Below are positions 8,353 to 17,284 of a stretch of 64,000 nucleotides of DNA, one piece after another. The position numbers and the translations under genes are program-made. The DNA lies in contig ATWE01000014.1 of NCBI GenBank assembly GCA_000421085.1, forward strand, positions 149,915 to 213,914, in the 5' to 3' direction. Positions within the stretch are counted from its first letter, which is position 1. Every line of letters begins with the position of its first letter. Below the pieces are notes generated by a model. It saw only the letters and a program-made list of their open reading frames with translations. It was not told the DNA's origin and did not search any database. The DNA comes from Ensifer sp. USDA 6670 (GTDB lineage Bacteria; Pseudomonadota; Alphaproteobacteria; Rhizobiales; Rhizobiaceae).

Positions 8353-9453
8353 TCAGGCGACCCTGGTAGAGCCGGGGCCGGCACCGCTTTCGTTCGCCGC
8401 ATGGATCGGCATGACCCGTTGAGCGCCGCCTGTCAGGCCGCGATAGATATCCAGATAGTCCTCTGCCATACGTCGGGCGGTGAAGCGTCTGTCGAAGGTC
8501 GCCCGGACCGTGTGGCGATCGAGCCGGCCGAGATCGTGGACTGCCTTCACTGCCTCCTCCATGCTGTCGACGATGAAACCCGACACGCCGTGGTCGATCA
8601 CCTCCGGCACCGCGCCGCAGCGGAAGGCGACGACCGGTGTGCCGCAGGCCATCGCCTCGATCATCACCAGTCCGAACGGTTCGGGCCAATCAATCGGGAA
8701 GAGAAGGGCGCGTGCATTTCCGAGGAATTCGCCCTTCTGACATTCGTCGATTTCGCCGATGAATTCTGCGTTCGGATAGCGCCGGACAAGCGGCTCGATC
8801 TCGTTCAGCCAATAGGCCTCGTCCGCTTTGTCGACCTTGGCGGCGATTCTCAGCGGCATGCCGACCCGCGCAGCGATTTCGATCGCTCGGTCGGGCCGCT
8901 TTTCGGGCGAAATGCGGCCAAGGAAGGCGAGATAATCGCCCCTCGGCTGGCTGCTGAAGGGAAGGACGTCAGGAGCCAGACCATGATGGACCGTCGCGAC
9001 CCAATTGACTGGCGGCATCGGTTTTCGCTGGTCGTCGGAGATCGAAATCAGGGGAACATCCGGGAATGCGGCGTAGAAGGGCTGGAGGTCGGGCAGATCG
9101 AGGCGGCCGTGCAGCGTCGTTACCGTCTTTCCTGCGAGGCTGCGGACGAGGGGAAAATGCAGGAGATCGACGTGGAAGTGCAGGATGTCGAAGCCGTTCG
9201 CCCGCCGGCGCACTTCCTCCAGCATCAGCATATGATAGGGGATCGGATCCTGAACCGCAGGGTTCAGTCTCAGCGCCATATCCGAGCAGGGAATGAGCTT
9301 TGCCGAGGTCATCGAGTCGCCGCTCGCGAAGAGGGTGACCTCATGACCCTGCCGGACGAGCTCTTCCGTCAGGTGGTGAACGACGCGCTCGGTCCCGCCG
9401 TAGAGCTTCGGCGGTACGCGTTCGAACAGCGGTGCGATCTGGGCTATCTTCAT
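8353..9453 (-). CDS. Glycosyltransferase family 4
   Basis: GT-B retaining glycosyltransferase, 366 aa, probably cytosolic. The N-terminal acceptor domain has PPKLYGGTERVVHHLTEEL and HEVTLFASGDS. The C-terminal donor domain has LGRISPEKRPDRAIEIA and the GT4 signature PFGLVMIEAMACGTPVVAF followed by GAVPEVI. I chose the ATG at 9453 because AGGAG lies 8 bases upstream; the frame continues upstream without family similarity. It is co-oriented with the debranching enzyme and probably forms an operon with it. The donor sugar and product are unknown. Confidence 0.88.
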   Translation of the reverse strand: MKIAQIAPLFERVPPKLYGGTERVVHHLTEELVRQGHEVTLFASGDSMTSAKLIPCSDMALRLNPAVQDPIPYHMLMLEEVRRRANGFDILHFHVDLLHFPLVRSLAGKTVTTLHGRLDLPDLQPFYAAFPDVPLISISDDQRKPMPPVNWVATVHHGLAPDVLPFSSQPRGDYLAFLGRISPEKRPDRAIEIAARVGMPLRIAAKVDKADEAYWLNEIEPLVRRYPNAEFIGEIDECQKGEFLGNARALLFPIDWPEPFGLVMIEAMACGTPVVAFRCGAVPEVIDHGVSGFIVDSMEEAVKAVHDLGRLDRHTVRATFDRRFTARRMAEDYLDIYRGLTGGAQRVMPIHAANESGAGPGSTRVA

Positions 9454-9741
9454 GAACGACGCTCCTTTGGATCGGGATGTCATGAAGCGTTGTGAGCCTC
9501 CGTCGTGAACCTCCGGGGCCGACAACATCTATGATCTAGTCGATGCGCCGGGCTCTTCAAGAGCAACGGCGAACCGACGCGACCGGATAACCACGGAACT
9601 GTTCTTAACGGACGTGGGGCTCAGGTCGGCGCGGGGCCGGGCGCGCGATGCCGACGATGGAGGAGGCCTTCGCCTTGCTCCGGTCGGCGGATGATCTCAC
9701 ATTTCGAAATCACGCGGTCACGAACCTGGACGTGCCCTAAA
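9454..9741. other. Non-coding gap of 288 bases
   Basis: Separates the glycosyltransferase start from the end of the LysR gene, both on the minus strand. I see no convincing gene, RNA or strong hairpin in it; it presumably holds the glycosyltransferase promoter. Confidence 0.5.
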
Positions 9742-10638
9742 TCACGAGACCTTGCGGCTCGCTCCCATGAGAAATTCCTTCATTTTCGCCGCCGCCGGCG
9801 AGAGCATCGGTTGGCGGTATTGCAGAATGGAGATGTTGCGGCTGATGACCGGATCGACCAGCTCGACGATCCGAACGTCCACATTGGTCGTGAGCTGGCG
9901 GGAGTTTTCCGGAAGGATCGCTATACCCAGGCCCTCCGCCACCATGCTGATCGCCGTCGTCGAGAACCGGACCTCGTATCTCGTCTTGACCTCTACACCG
10001 GAGGCGATCAGCGCGCGATCGACGAGCCCGCGCAGGGGATTGTCCTTTGCCAGCCCGATCAGGCCTTCGCCTGCGAGGCTTGCCCAGCTCACCTGCCGCG
10101 CCTTCGCGAACCTGTGATCGGAGCGGCAAATCAAGGTGAGCTGGTCACGCATCAGTACGCTGGCCTGGATCTCCGGATCGTCGGCGGAAACGGTGCCGAT
10201 GCCGAGATCCGCCTCGTTCCGCTTCAATGCGGAGCGGATCTCCTCCTCCGGCATGTCCCGCACCTGTACCGATATGTCGGGATAGCGTTTGACGAAGCGC
10301 GCGATGACCGGCGGCAGCAGGGTCGCAGCCAGCACGATCGCCGCCGCGATCGTGACCCGGCCGCGTTGCAGGCTCGCCAGTTCGTGCACATTCGCTACCG
10401 CGATCTCGAGATCCGACATGACCTTGCGGGCCTGCGGCAAAAATTCCGCTCCGGCCGTCGTAAGGCTGACCATGCGCGTGTGCCGGTCGAACAGCCGATG
10501 CTTGAGGGCAACCTCCAGGTCCTTGATCAGAATGCTGATCGCCGACTGCGTAAGTCCGAGGTGATCGGCCGCCAGATGGAAACGCCCGAGTTCGGCCACG
10601 GCAATGAAGGCCTGCAACTGGCGAAGTGTCACATTCAT
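9742..10638 (-). CDS. LysR-family transcriptional regulator
   Basis: DNA-binding regulator of 298 aa, the usual LysR length. The N-terminal winged helix-turn-helix spans about residues 1-60 (LRQLQAFIAVAELGRFHLAADHLGLTQSAISILIKDLE in pieces of the classic pattern). The substrate-binding domain covers about 90-290. It lies 121 bases downstream of the BMP-type ATPase on the same strand and may be the last gene of that transporter operon or have its own promoter. It probably senses a pathway intermediate of the neighbouring heterocycle island. The target cannot be read from the sequence. Confidence 0.92.
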   Translation of the reverse strand: MNVTLRQLQAFIAVAELGRFHLAADHLGLTQSAISILIKDLEVALKHRLFDRHTRMVSLTTAGAEFLPQARKVMSDLEIAVANVHELASLQRGRVTIAAAIVLAATLLPPVIARFVKRYPDISVQVRDMPEEEIRSALKRNEADLGIGTVSADDPEIQASVLMRDQLTLICRSDHRFAKARQVSWASLAGEGLIGLAKDNPLRGLVDRALIASGVEVKTRYEVRFSTTAISMVAEGLGIAILPENSRQLTTNVDVRIVELVDPVISRNISILQYRQPMLSPAAAKMKEFLMGASRKVS

Positions 10639-10759
10639 CGGTACTTCTCTGTCTCGCGCCAGGCAGCAATGCTGCCCGCTCCCGTTCCGCTTGAGCCAAG
10701 TTCCCCTTTTTCGGGCGCAAAAACAATGGATGTACCCGCGATCGCCTTCGACCGGCTCC

Positions 10760-12286
10760 TCAAGCTGCCGACAGCGGAGATTTGCCGGCCATCAGCAGCC
10801 CGATCTCCTCCAGACGGCTGCGGTCGGGCGGAATTTCACCGACGAGGCGGCCTTCATACATGACGAGGATGCGGTCGGAGAGCGTGAACAGTTCCTCGAG
10901 CTCCGTGGATATCAGCAGAATGGCCTTGCCGGCGCCGCGCTGCTCGAGAATCTTGTGCATCACCAGCTCGGTCGCGCCGATGTCGATGCCGCGCGTAAGC
11001 TGATTGATCAACAGGAAGTCGAACCTGCGGTCCAACTCCCGCCCGACCACGAGCTTCTGCTGATTGCCGCCGGACAAATTCCGGATGCGGTCGCCCGGTC
11101 CCGATGCCTTGACCTTGAAGCGCCGCATGAGATCACGGGTCTGCTTCGTGATTTCGTTCAGGTCGAGCAATCCACGAGACGAGAAGGGCGGCTTGTCGAA
11201 CCGCTGGAGGATCACGTTTTCCGTCAGGGGGAGCGGCAGCACAATGCCCATCCTGTGGCGGTCCTCGGGGATATGCGCCATAGGCACTTGATTGATCTCG
11301 TAGGACGACAGGCCCGCCAGCTGGGTCCCGTCGAGCGTGACGTTGCCGGACGCAACCGGAAGAAGCCCCGTCAAAGCGAGCGCGAGTTCGCTCTGGCCAT
11401 TGCCGGAGACGCCTGCGATCCCGACAATTTCATTGGCCCTGACCTCGAAAGATACGTCACGCAGTGCCGGAAGCCCGGCTTCGCTGTCGCAGCTGAGATG
11501 CTCCACCGACAGCACGACACGGCCGGGCTCGAGAGGTGCCCGCGGCAGATCCATTAGAACGTCTCTGCCGACCATCATGCGCGCCAGTTCGCGCGCGTTC
11601 GTCTCGGACGTTTTCACCGTACGGACAACCTTGGCATCGCGCATGACGCTGACGCGATCACTGACGCGCATCACCTCGTCCAGTTTATGCGAAATGAAGA
11701 TGACCGTCTTTCCGTCTGCGACGAGTTGCCGAAGCAGATGCAGCAGACGGTCGGTTTCCTGAGGCGTCAGGACCGCGGTTGGCTCGTCCAGGATCAACAG
11801 TTCGATGCCGTGGTAGAGTACCTTCAGGATCTCGACGCGCTGCTGTTCGCCGACCGACAGGCTGGAGACGAGCGCGTCGGGTTCGACGTCGAGACCGTAG
11901 CGGTCGCTGAGCTCCAGGATCCGCGCATGTACCGCCCTCATGTCGCGGATCATGCTGAAAGGCGAGCCCTGTCCCAGCACGTAGTTTTCGGCGACCGTGA
12001 GGTTGGGGACCAGCATGAAGTGCTGGTGAACCATGCCGATGCGGTGCTTGATGGCTTCGCGGGGGGAGCCCAGCTTGAGCGGCCGGCCCTTGAAGACAAT
12101 CTGCCCTTCATTGGGCGAAAGAACACCGCAAAGAATGCTCATCAGAACGGTCTTGCCGGCACCGTTTTCGCCAAGCAGCGCGTGAATCTCGTTCTCCTCG
12201 ACGTCGAGGGTCACGCCGGCGCTGACGATGAGCGGTCCGAAACGTTTATGGATGCCATCCATCAAAAGCAGTTGTTTGCCCGCCAT
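10760..12286 (-). CDS. BMP-type (nucleoside-like) ABC transporter, dual ATPase
   Basis: Duplicated ABC ATPase (508 aa) of the branched-permease sugar/nucleoside family. The first domain has Walker A GENGAGKTV (most relatives read GKST), signature LSVGEQQRVEIL and Walker B LLILDEPTAVLTP. The second domain has the degenerate Walker A GVSGNGQSE, signature LSGGNQQKLVVGREL and, at Walker B, FLLINQLTRGIDIGA. Relatives usually have a Gln-Pro-Thr-Arg-Gly there, so Leu replaces Pro. I chose the ATG at 12286 (MAGKQLLLMDGIHKRFG). It lies 10 bases after the second permease. With the BmpA-like binding protein it should import a nucleoside, nucleobase or related heterocycle. Confidence 0.92.
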   Translation of the reverse strand: MAGKQLLLMDGIHKRFGPLIVSAGVTLDVEENEIHALLGENGAGKTVLMSILCGVLSPNEGQIVFKGRPLKLGSPREAIKHRIGMVHQHFMLVPNLTVAENYVLGQGSPFSMIRDMRAVHARILELSDRYGLDVEPDALVSSLSVGEQQRVEILKVLYHGIELLILDEPTAVLTPQETDRLLHLLRQLVADGKTVIFISHKLDEVMRVSDRVSVMRDAKVVRTVKTSETNARELARMMVGRDVLMDLPRAPLEPGRVVLSVEHLSCDSEAGLPALRDVSFEVRANEIVGIAGVSGNGQSELALALTGLLPVASGNVTLDGTQLAGLSSYEINQVPMAHIPEDRHRMGIVLPLPLTENVILQRFDKPPFSSRGLLDLNEITKQTRDLMRRFKVKASGPGDRIRNLSGGNQQKLVVGRELDRRFDFLLINQLTRGIDIGATELVMHKILEQRGAGKAILLISTELEELFTLSDRILVMYEGRLVGEIPPDRSRLEEIGLLMAGKSPLSAA

Positions 12287-12296
12287 TTCGCCCCCC

Positions 12297-13229
12297 TTAG
12301 CTTTTCTTGTAGGCGACGCCGAGCATGCTCGGCGTGTCGACCCGGTTTCGAACAAGTATCAGCGCCGCGATCGTCATGACGTAGGGCAGAGCCTGGAAGA
12401 GCTGATAGGGGAGGAAGAGCACCGGCTGCGCCTGCAATTGCAGTTGCAGCGCATAGAACACTCCAAAGAGCAGCGAGACGATGAAGGCGCCGATGGGCGA
12501 CCATCTCGCAAAGACGACCACTGCAAGGGCGATGAAGCCGCGGCCCGAGGAAATGCCTTCGACGAACTGGTTTGAGTGGGCGAGCGTCAGGAAGGCGCCG
12601 CCGAGCGCCGCAAGCGCCGAGCAGATGAGCACCGCGCCGTAGCGGTAGAGCGCTACGCTGCGGCCCGAAACGTCGACAGCCTTGGGATGCTCGCCGACGG
12701 CGCGAAGCGTCAGGCCGAACGACGTCCTGTAGAGCACGAAGACGGCAAGCGCGGCCACCGGAAGCGTGCTGTAGACAAAGGCGTTCTGCCGGAAGAACGC
12801 TTCGCCGAAGAACGGCAGATCGCTCAGCCATGGCAGATCGACAGGCTTGGCGATCTCGATGCCCTTGCCGGCCGAGGAAAAATAGGCGCGGAACAGAAAG
12901 GCCGTCAGGCCGAGGCCGAGCAGGTTGATGGCAGCGCCCACCACGATCTGGTCCGCCTTGATCGTGATGGTGAAGAACGCAAACAACAGGCCGACGAGAA
13001 CACCTGCCGTGATCGCCGCGGCGACTCCGAGCAGGATGCTTCCGCTGGTGAAGGCGGCGGCGAAACCCGCAAAGGCACCCGCCAGCATCACGCCTTCGAG
13101 GCCGATATTGAGGACGCCGGCGCGTTCGGAGAACACTTCGCCGATCGAGGCGAATATAAGCGGCGCTGCCAGCCGCCATGAGGCTGCAATGGTCGCGGCG
13201 AGAAAGCTCAGGCTTGCTACATCTTCCAT
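12297..13229 (-). CDS. BMP-type ABC transporter permease 2
   Basis: Inner-membrane permease of the branched-chain/ribose family (310 aa, about 8-9 hydrophobic segments). The diagnostic block ERAGVLNIGLEGVMLAGAF is near residue 35, as in the second permease of nucleoside transporters of the YufQ/NupQ type, followed by GEHPKAVDVSG and RGFIALAVVVFARWSPIGA. The ATG at 13229 is 9 bases after the first permease stop. The frame stays open far upstream only as a shadow of the first permease. It pairs with the permease at 13238-14335. Confidence 0.92.
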   Translation of the reverse strand: MEDVASLSFLAATIAASWRLAAPLIFASIGEVFSERAGVLNIGLEGVMLAGAFAGFAAAFTSGSILLGVAAAITAGVLVGLLFAFFTITIKADQIVVGAAINLLGLGLTAFLFRAYFSSAGKGIEIAKPVDLPWLSDLPFFGEAFFRQNAFVYSTLPVAALAVFVLYRTSFGLTLRAVGEHPKAVDVSGRSVALYRYGAVLICSALAALGGAFLTLAHSNQFVEGISSGRGFIALAVVVFARWSPIGAFIVSLLFGVFYALQLQLQAQPVLFLPYQLFQALPYVMTIAALILVRNRVDTPSMLGVAYKKS

Positions 13230-13237
13230 GGGTCCAC

Positions 13238-14335
13238 CTATTCGGAAGGGCGCATCGACGGAATCCGCAATACTGCAAATCCCACGACCGAGAGAATGAC
13301 GATGCCCTGAATCACGAGCACGAGAACCTGAGGCACCTGCGCCGTGATCTGCATGAGCTCGGAACCGCTTCGCAGGATTGCAAACAAGAGACCGGAGAAG
13401 ACCGCTCCGATCGGATTGTTGTTTGCGAGAAGAGCGACGGCGATGCCTTCGAAGCCATAGCCCGGAGAGATCGACTGAAAGAGCCGCCGGGTGACGCCGG
13501 CGATCTCGAATGCCCCTGCGAGCCCGGCCATGCTGCCGCTCAGGCAAATCGACAGCATGATGTTCCTGGGAACGCTGATCCCGGCATAGCGCGCGGCATC
13601 CGGGCTGATGCCGACCACCCTCAGCGCATAGCCCCGGGTGCTGCGGAACAGAAAGACATACATCACGACGGCAAGCGCCAGGGCGACGAGGATGCCGATG
13701 TGGAGGCGGGTCGGCGGCAGGATGCGCGGCATCCACGCCTCCTGGACCAGCCGGGCGGATTGCGGATAGGCCGCAGGCGCATCCCGCAGCGGACCGGTTA
13801 CGAGATAGCTCGTCATGATGATGGCGATGTAATTCAGCATGATCGTCGTCACGATCTCGCTCGCCCGGAAATAGACCTTCAGAAGTCCGGCGATCGCCGC
13901 CCATGCCGCACCGGCAAGAGCGCCTGCAAGCATGACCAGCGGGACATAGATCCACGCGGTCAACCCGTCGAAGGAAACGCCGACGGCGGTTGCGGCGATG
14001 GCGCCGGCGTAGAATTGCCCCTCGGCGCCAATGTTCCAGATGCTGCAGCGGAAGGCGACGCAAAGGCCGACTCCGATCAGGATCAGCGGCGTTGCTTTCA
14101 GGAGAATTTCGGCGATCGAGCGGGTGTCCTGGAACACGCCAAGCACCATCACGTCGATCACGGCGCGTGCTTCGTAACCGTTGAAGGCAAGAAGCCCCGC
14201 GCCGCATGCGAGAGCCACAATGACAGCGGCGGCCGGCTGGATAATCGTGCGTAAGGGACCGAGCAGGCCTCGCCAAAGGGCGCCATAGACCTGGGGGACA
14301 ACCGCCAGCGGCTGTCCGCTTTCACTGTTTGCCAT
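13238..14335 (-). CDS. BMP-type ABC transporter permease 1
   Basis: First inner-membrane permease of the same importer, 365 aa. Features are an N-terminal segment with a transmembrane helix, the block RCSIWNIGAEGQFYAGAIAA matching the family pattern (F/R)xxxxNIGxEGQ, and RVVGISPDAARYAGISVPRN with GFEGIAVALLANNNPIGAVF. It is preceded by a 151-base gap with a strong inverted repeat that may reduce its expression relative to the binding protein. It forms the channel with permease 2. Confidence 0.92.
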   Translation of the reverse strand: MANSESGQPLAVVPQVYGALWRGLLGPLRTIIQPAAAVIVALACGAGLLAFNGYEARAVIDVMVLGVFQDTRSIAEILLKATPLILIGVGLCVAFRCSIWNIGAEGQFYAGAIAATAVGVSFDGLTAWIYVPLVMLAGALAGAAWAAIAGLLKVYFRASEIVTTIMLNYIAIIMTSYLVTGPLRDAPAAYPQSARLVQEAWMPRILPPTRLHIGILVALALAVVMYVFLFRSTRGYALRVVGISPDAARYAGISVPRNIMLSICLSGSMAGLAGAFEIAGVTRRLFQSISPGYGFEGIAVALLANNNPIGAVFSGLLFAILRSGSELMQITAQVPQVLVLVIQGIVILSVVGFAVLRIPSMRPSE

Positions 14336-14409
14336 GAGTTTGCTGCCTTCGGATTAGGAAAAGCCTGAAGCTTTCCATCGAACAATCGATCGAAGCGGTT
14401 ATCGTGGCA

Positions 14410-14468
14410 GGATGGGGCACATGCCGACGGCGCCGGACCGGCCCGATCTGTCGGGCAGTGCCCCATCC
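14410..14468 (-). terminator. Intra-operon stem-loop (attenuator or partial terminator)
   Basis: Perfect 11-bp arms, GGATGGGGCAC at 14410-14420 and GTGCCCCATCC at 14458-14468, enclose a 37-base GC-rich loop. It lies between the binding-protein gene and the first permease gene. Such hairpins often protect upstream mRNA or attenuate read-through so that more binding protein than permease is made. No U-tract follows on the minus strand. Confidence 0.5.
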
Positions 14469-14486
14469 TTCTTGCACCAGCGGGCG

Positions 14487-15470
14487 TTATTTCTGCCGGG
14501 TCTTGATCTCTCCGGCTGCGATCTTGCCCTTCACCTCATCGACGTATTTGCGCACGTCCTCCGTCACCGGATTTGCAGCCTGATCATTGTAGGTGAACTT
14601 CATGACGTCGGCATCTTTCAGGCCGAACTCGACATTGGTCGCCGGCTTTTTGCCGTTCTTGATGTCTCCGACGATGCGGATGACGCCCCGTGCATAGTCG
14701 GCGACGTAAAGCCCGAGGATGTTCTTGGGAGCGACCGAGGTGTAGTCGCTGAAGATGCTGAAGGTCTTGACGTCGGCACCGGATTCCGCGGCGGCCTGGA
14801 AACCGCCCACCGTCGCCCCTGAAGCATTCGGCAGCACGAAGTCGGCCCCTTGGGAGATCAGGCTAAGGCTTGCCTCCTTGGTTGCGGTCGCGTCGGTGAA
14901 GTTGCCGATATAGACCTCGCTGACGGGGAAGTCCGGCGCGACGCTTCGCACGCCGTTGGTGAAGCCCTCGAAGGCCTCCTTGATCGGCGGGATCTCCATC
15001 CCTCCGACGAGACCCGCCTTCCTGCCCGTCTTGGCCGCGATCACGCCCATCAGGTAGAAGGGCTGGCTCGTATCCGTGTTGAGACCGATGACATTTCCCT
15101 CGGATATGTAGCTCGAGGAAATGAGAAAGACCGTATCGGGATATTCCGGCGCGACCTCGAGAGCGGCATCCTGAAACTCGAAGCCGTGCCCGAGAATGAC
15201 GTTGTAGCCCTGGCTGGCGAAGTCACGGAAGGCCTTCTCGAAGGATGCCGGGTTCTGCTGCAGCTCGACATAGCTGACCTCGGCACCAAGTTCCTTCTCC
15301 ACGCCCTTGAGTGCGTTGAAGCCTATCCTGTTCCATCCTTCTTCCGAAATACTGCCGGGAACCAGCAGCCCCATCTTGAACGGTGCGCCTTCGGCGAAAG
15401 CCGGCCCCGCGGCAATGAGCGCGGCCATTGCGACCGCCGACCCCAAACAGCCTCTTCTGGTAATCATCAT
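14487..15470 (-). CDS. BMP-family (BmpA-like) periplasmic binding protein
   Basis: Substrate-binding protein of the basic-membrane-protein/purine nucleoside type, 327 aa. There is an N-terminal signal peptide (about residues 1-26, ending AGPAFAEGA). The family core KMGLLVPGSISEEGWNRIGFNALKG and the region GLVGGMEIPPIKEAFEGFTNGV are typical. AGGAG lies 4 bases before the ATG at 15470. It delivers its ligand to the permeases at 12297-14335. It lies 52 bases after the cytosine-deaminase-like hydrolase, so uptake and ring hydrolysis appear co-transcribed. Family members bind purine or pyrimidine nucleosides or autoinducers; the ligand here is unproven. Confidence 0.92.
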   Translation of the reverse strand: MMITRRGCLGSAVAMAALIAAGPAFAEGAPFKMGLLVPGSISEEGWNRIGFNALKGVEKELGAEVSYVELQQNPASFEKAFRDFASQGYNVILGHGFEFQDAALEVAPEYPDTVFLISSSYISEGNVIGLNTDTSQPFYLMGVIAAKTGRKAGLVGGMEIPPIKEAFEGFTNGVRSVAPDFPVSEVYIGNFTDATATKEASLSLISQGADFVLPNASGATVGGFQAAAESGADVKTFSIFSDYTSVAPKNILGLYVADYARGVIRIVGDIKNGKKPATNVEFGLKDADVMKFTYNDQAANPVTEDVRKYVDEVKGKIAAGEIKTRQK

Positions 15471-15522
15471 GATGCTCCTCCCTTCCTCTCCTCATCATGC
15501 CCGTCCGACGGCTTGTTGCCGT

Positions 15523-16821
15523 TCAGGGGACATTTTCCAATGCGCGTATGGCCTCCATGGCAGGCGATGCGGGTGCTGCGACCGGCCAGCCTTTCGCAAG
15601 GACCTGCATGCAGTCGGCACCCGCGCCGACGAGTGCGCTGACATCCTCGCAATCGCTGATGACGAGGTCCGCCCAGGCGCCCTCGCGGATGCCGTAATCG
15701 GTGCCCAGATTCATCATGCGTGCCGGTATTGCGGTGATCATGTCATAGGCGGTGGCGAGCTCGTCGCCCCGCAGATGCCCGGCAAGCAGCGTCCAGCGCG
15801 CGATCTCGAGCATGTCGCCCGAGCCGGTCGGCACGAACGGGTCCTGGATATTGTCGGATGCGGTCGCGATGGCCACGCCCGAGCGGATCAATTCGGCGAC
15901 GCGCGTCAGACCGCGGGGCGGCAGCATGTCGTGGCTTCGGCCCTGCAGGTAGAGATTGGCCGCAGGCAGTGTCACGACCGCGATGTCGAGATCGATCATC
16001 TGGTCGCGGATGCGCTCGAATTCCGTCCTCGGGAGCGCGCTCAGGACGGATGCGTGCCCGAGGACGGTGCGCCCCTGCAGGCCAAATCTCCGGACCCGCT
16101 CGAACACGGCGTCGAAAAGCGGCCGTTCGGGGTTCAGGTGTTCGTCAAGGTGCAGATCGATGGGCCGGCCATGCCGCTCGGCGGCGGCGAAGAGGATGTC
16201 GAGATACCGCATCGGGTCCTCGGCGACCGCCGGGGTGCCGCCGACCGCGTCGGCCTGTTCGACCGCGGCATCGATGTTCTTCTCCAGCCATTCGATATCC
16301 TGGTTGGGATGCGGCGTCATGAACGCGACGAGCTGCAGCGTCAACCGGTCCGCCCATTCCGATCTCAGCCGGGCCAAGGCGTTGATGCCGTTGAAGCCGG
16401 CATCCTTGTCGACATTGATGTGGCTGCGGATCGCCATGGTGCCGCGGGCAAGGCAGCGCTCCATGGTCCGTGCCGCACGTCGCGTCACGTCGTATTCCGG
16501 CGCCTGGCGGGCATATCTGGCAAATGCCTCCCGCGCTCCCTGCAAGGTTCCCGAGGGATTGGGCGTGAATTTGAGAACGCCCGTCTTGTCCAGATGCTGG
16601 TGGACGTCGACGAAGCCCGGCGAGACGAGGGCGCCGCCGAGATCGACGCCGATCACATCCGGGCCCACTTCCAGGCGATGGCCTATGCTGGCGATGCGCC
16701 CGTCCTCCCCGACGAGGATATCGCGTTCGCCGCCTGCCGCCGCTTCACCGGCAATCCGGCAGCCACGCAGGAGAAGTGCACGGCGGGCGCCGCCATGCCG
16801 GGTTCCAAGAACCGTATGCAT
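15523..16821 (-). CDS. Cytosine-deaminase-like amidohydrolase
   Basis: Metal-dependent hydrolase of the amidohydrolase superfamily, cytosine deaminase/CodA-like branch (432 aa, cytosolic). Metal and substrate motifs are present in order: FVDVHQHLDKTG (HxH), IRSHINVDKD, DLHLDEHLN, GHASVLS and the branch-specific ATASDNIQDPF. I chose the ATG at 16821 because GGAG lies 7 bases upstream; an earlier in-frame ATG at 16866 lacks a ribosome site. It is the first gene of the unit that includes the BMP transporter, so it probably deaminates or opens the imported heterocycle. The exact substrate is open; branch members act on cytosine, isoguanine, creatinine, triazines and hydantoin-like rings. Confidence 0.88.
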   Translation of the reverse strand: MHTVLGTRHGGARRALLLRGCRIAGEAAAGGERDILVGEDGRIASIGHRLEVGPDVIGVDLGGALVSPGFVDVHQHLDKTGVLKFTPNPSGTLQGAREAFARYARQAPEYDVTRRAARTMERCLARGTMAIRSHINVDKDAGFNGINALARLRSEWADRLTLQLVAFMTPHPNQDIEWLEKNIDAAVEQADAVGGTPAVAEDPMRYLDILFAAAERHGRPIDLHLDEHLNPERPLFDAVFERVRRFGLQGRTVLGHASVLSALPRTEFERIRDQMIDLDIAVVTLPAANLYLQGRSHDMLPPRGLTRVAELIRSGVAIATASDNIQDPFVPTGSGDMLEIARWTLLAGHLRGDELATAYDMITAIPARMMNLGTDYGIREGAWADLVISDCEDVSALVGAGADCMQVLAKGWPVAAPASPAMEAIRALENVP

Positions 16822-17284
16822 CGAGTGACTCCATTCGATCCGTCTGGCCCATTCCATTTGGCCCATTCATCTGGATGGAGACTAAGAAGCGGCGATTATT
16901 GAGGCAATTTCATAATAGATATATATTGTTTCGGTTTGCTTATGAATATTTCCGCAGCACCGCATCCGTCAGGGCAGCGCCCGACATCGCAAGAAAAAAT
17001 AAAATATATTATCACCATATCCGTGGATTCATCCGCCAAACGAAAGGTATTGATGGCACAGGATAGGTTTTTCCGCCTGCCGGCGATCCGCTGGAATTAC
17101 GGGATAAATTTCATAATGGCAGATTACTCCACGGTAAAACGCTCGAAAACCGCGGTAAATCTCTGAAATCGACAAAGAATCCACTGAAGTGCGAATTATT
17201 AATTAAAACCGCGAAATAATACATAACGTTGACATCCGGTCATTCAAGTATAGATTGTTGACAATTCAATCTGGAGTGTTTCGG
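16822..17284. promoter_or_regulatory. AT-rich divergent control region
   Basis: 463 bases, much lower in GC than the flanks, between the divergent amidohydrolase and GntR genes. It contains an 11-bp direct repeat AATTTCATAAT at 16906-16916 and 17107-17117, long A/T runs around 16990-17030 and 17190-17225, and a GntR-like operator next to the regulator start. Short open frames inside it have no ribosome sites or recognisable content. It most likely holds both divergent promoters. Confidence 0.6.
17252..17272. promoter_or_regulatory. Nested inverted repeat, probable GntR operator
   Basis: The inner repeat ATTGT-TG-ACAAT (17254-17265) lies beside the arms AGATTG (17252-17257) and CAATCT (17267-17272). 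It lies 13 bases before the regulator ATG and overlaps its leader, the position expected for autorepression by the FCD-type GntR protein encoded at 17285-18064. Confidence 0.5.

Noticed and set aside
12297..14276. A 659-codon minus-strand frame covering both BMP permeases
   Set aside because: Only the last 310 codons are a real permease. The N-terminal half is an out-of-frame reading of the other permease with no membrane character.
16936..17166. Short open frames in the AT-rich region
   Set aside because: No ribosome sites or family resemblance; they arise by chance in low-GC DNA.
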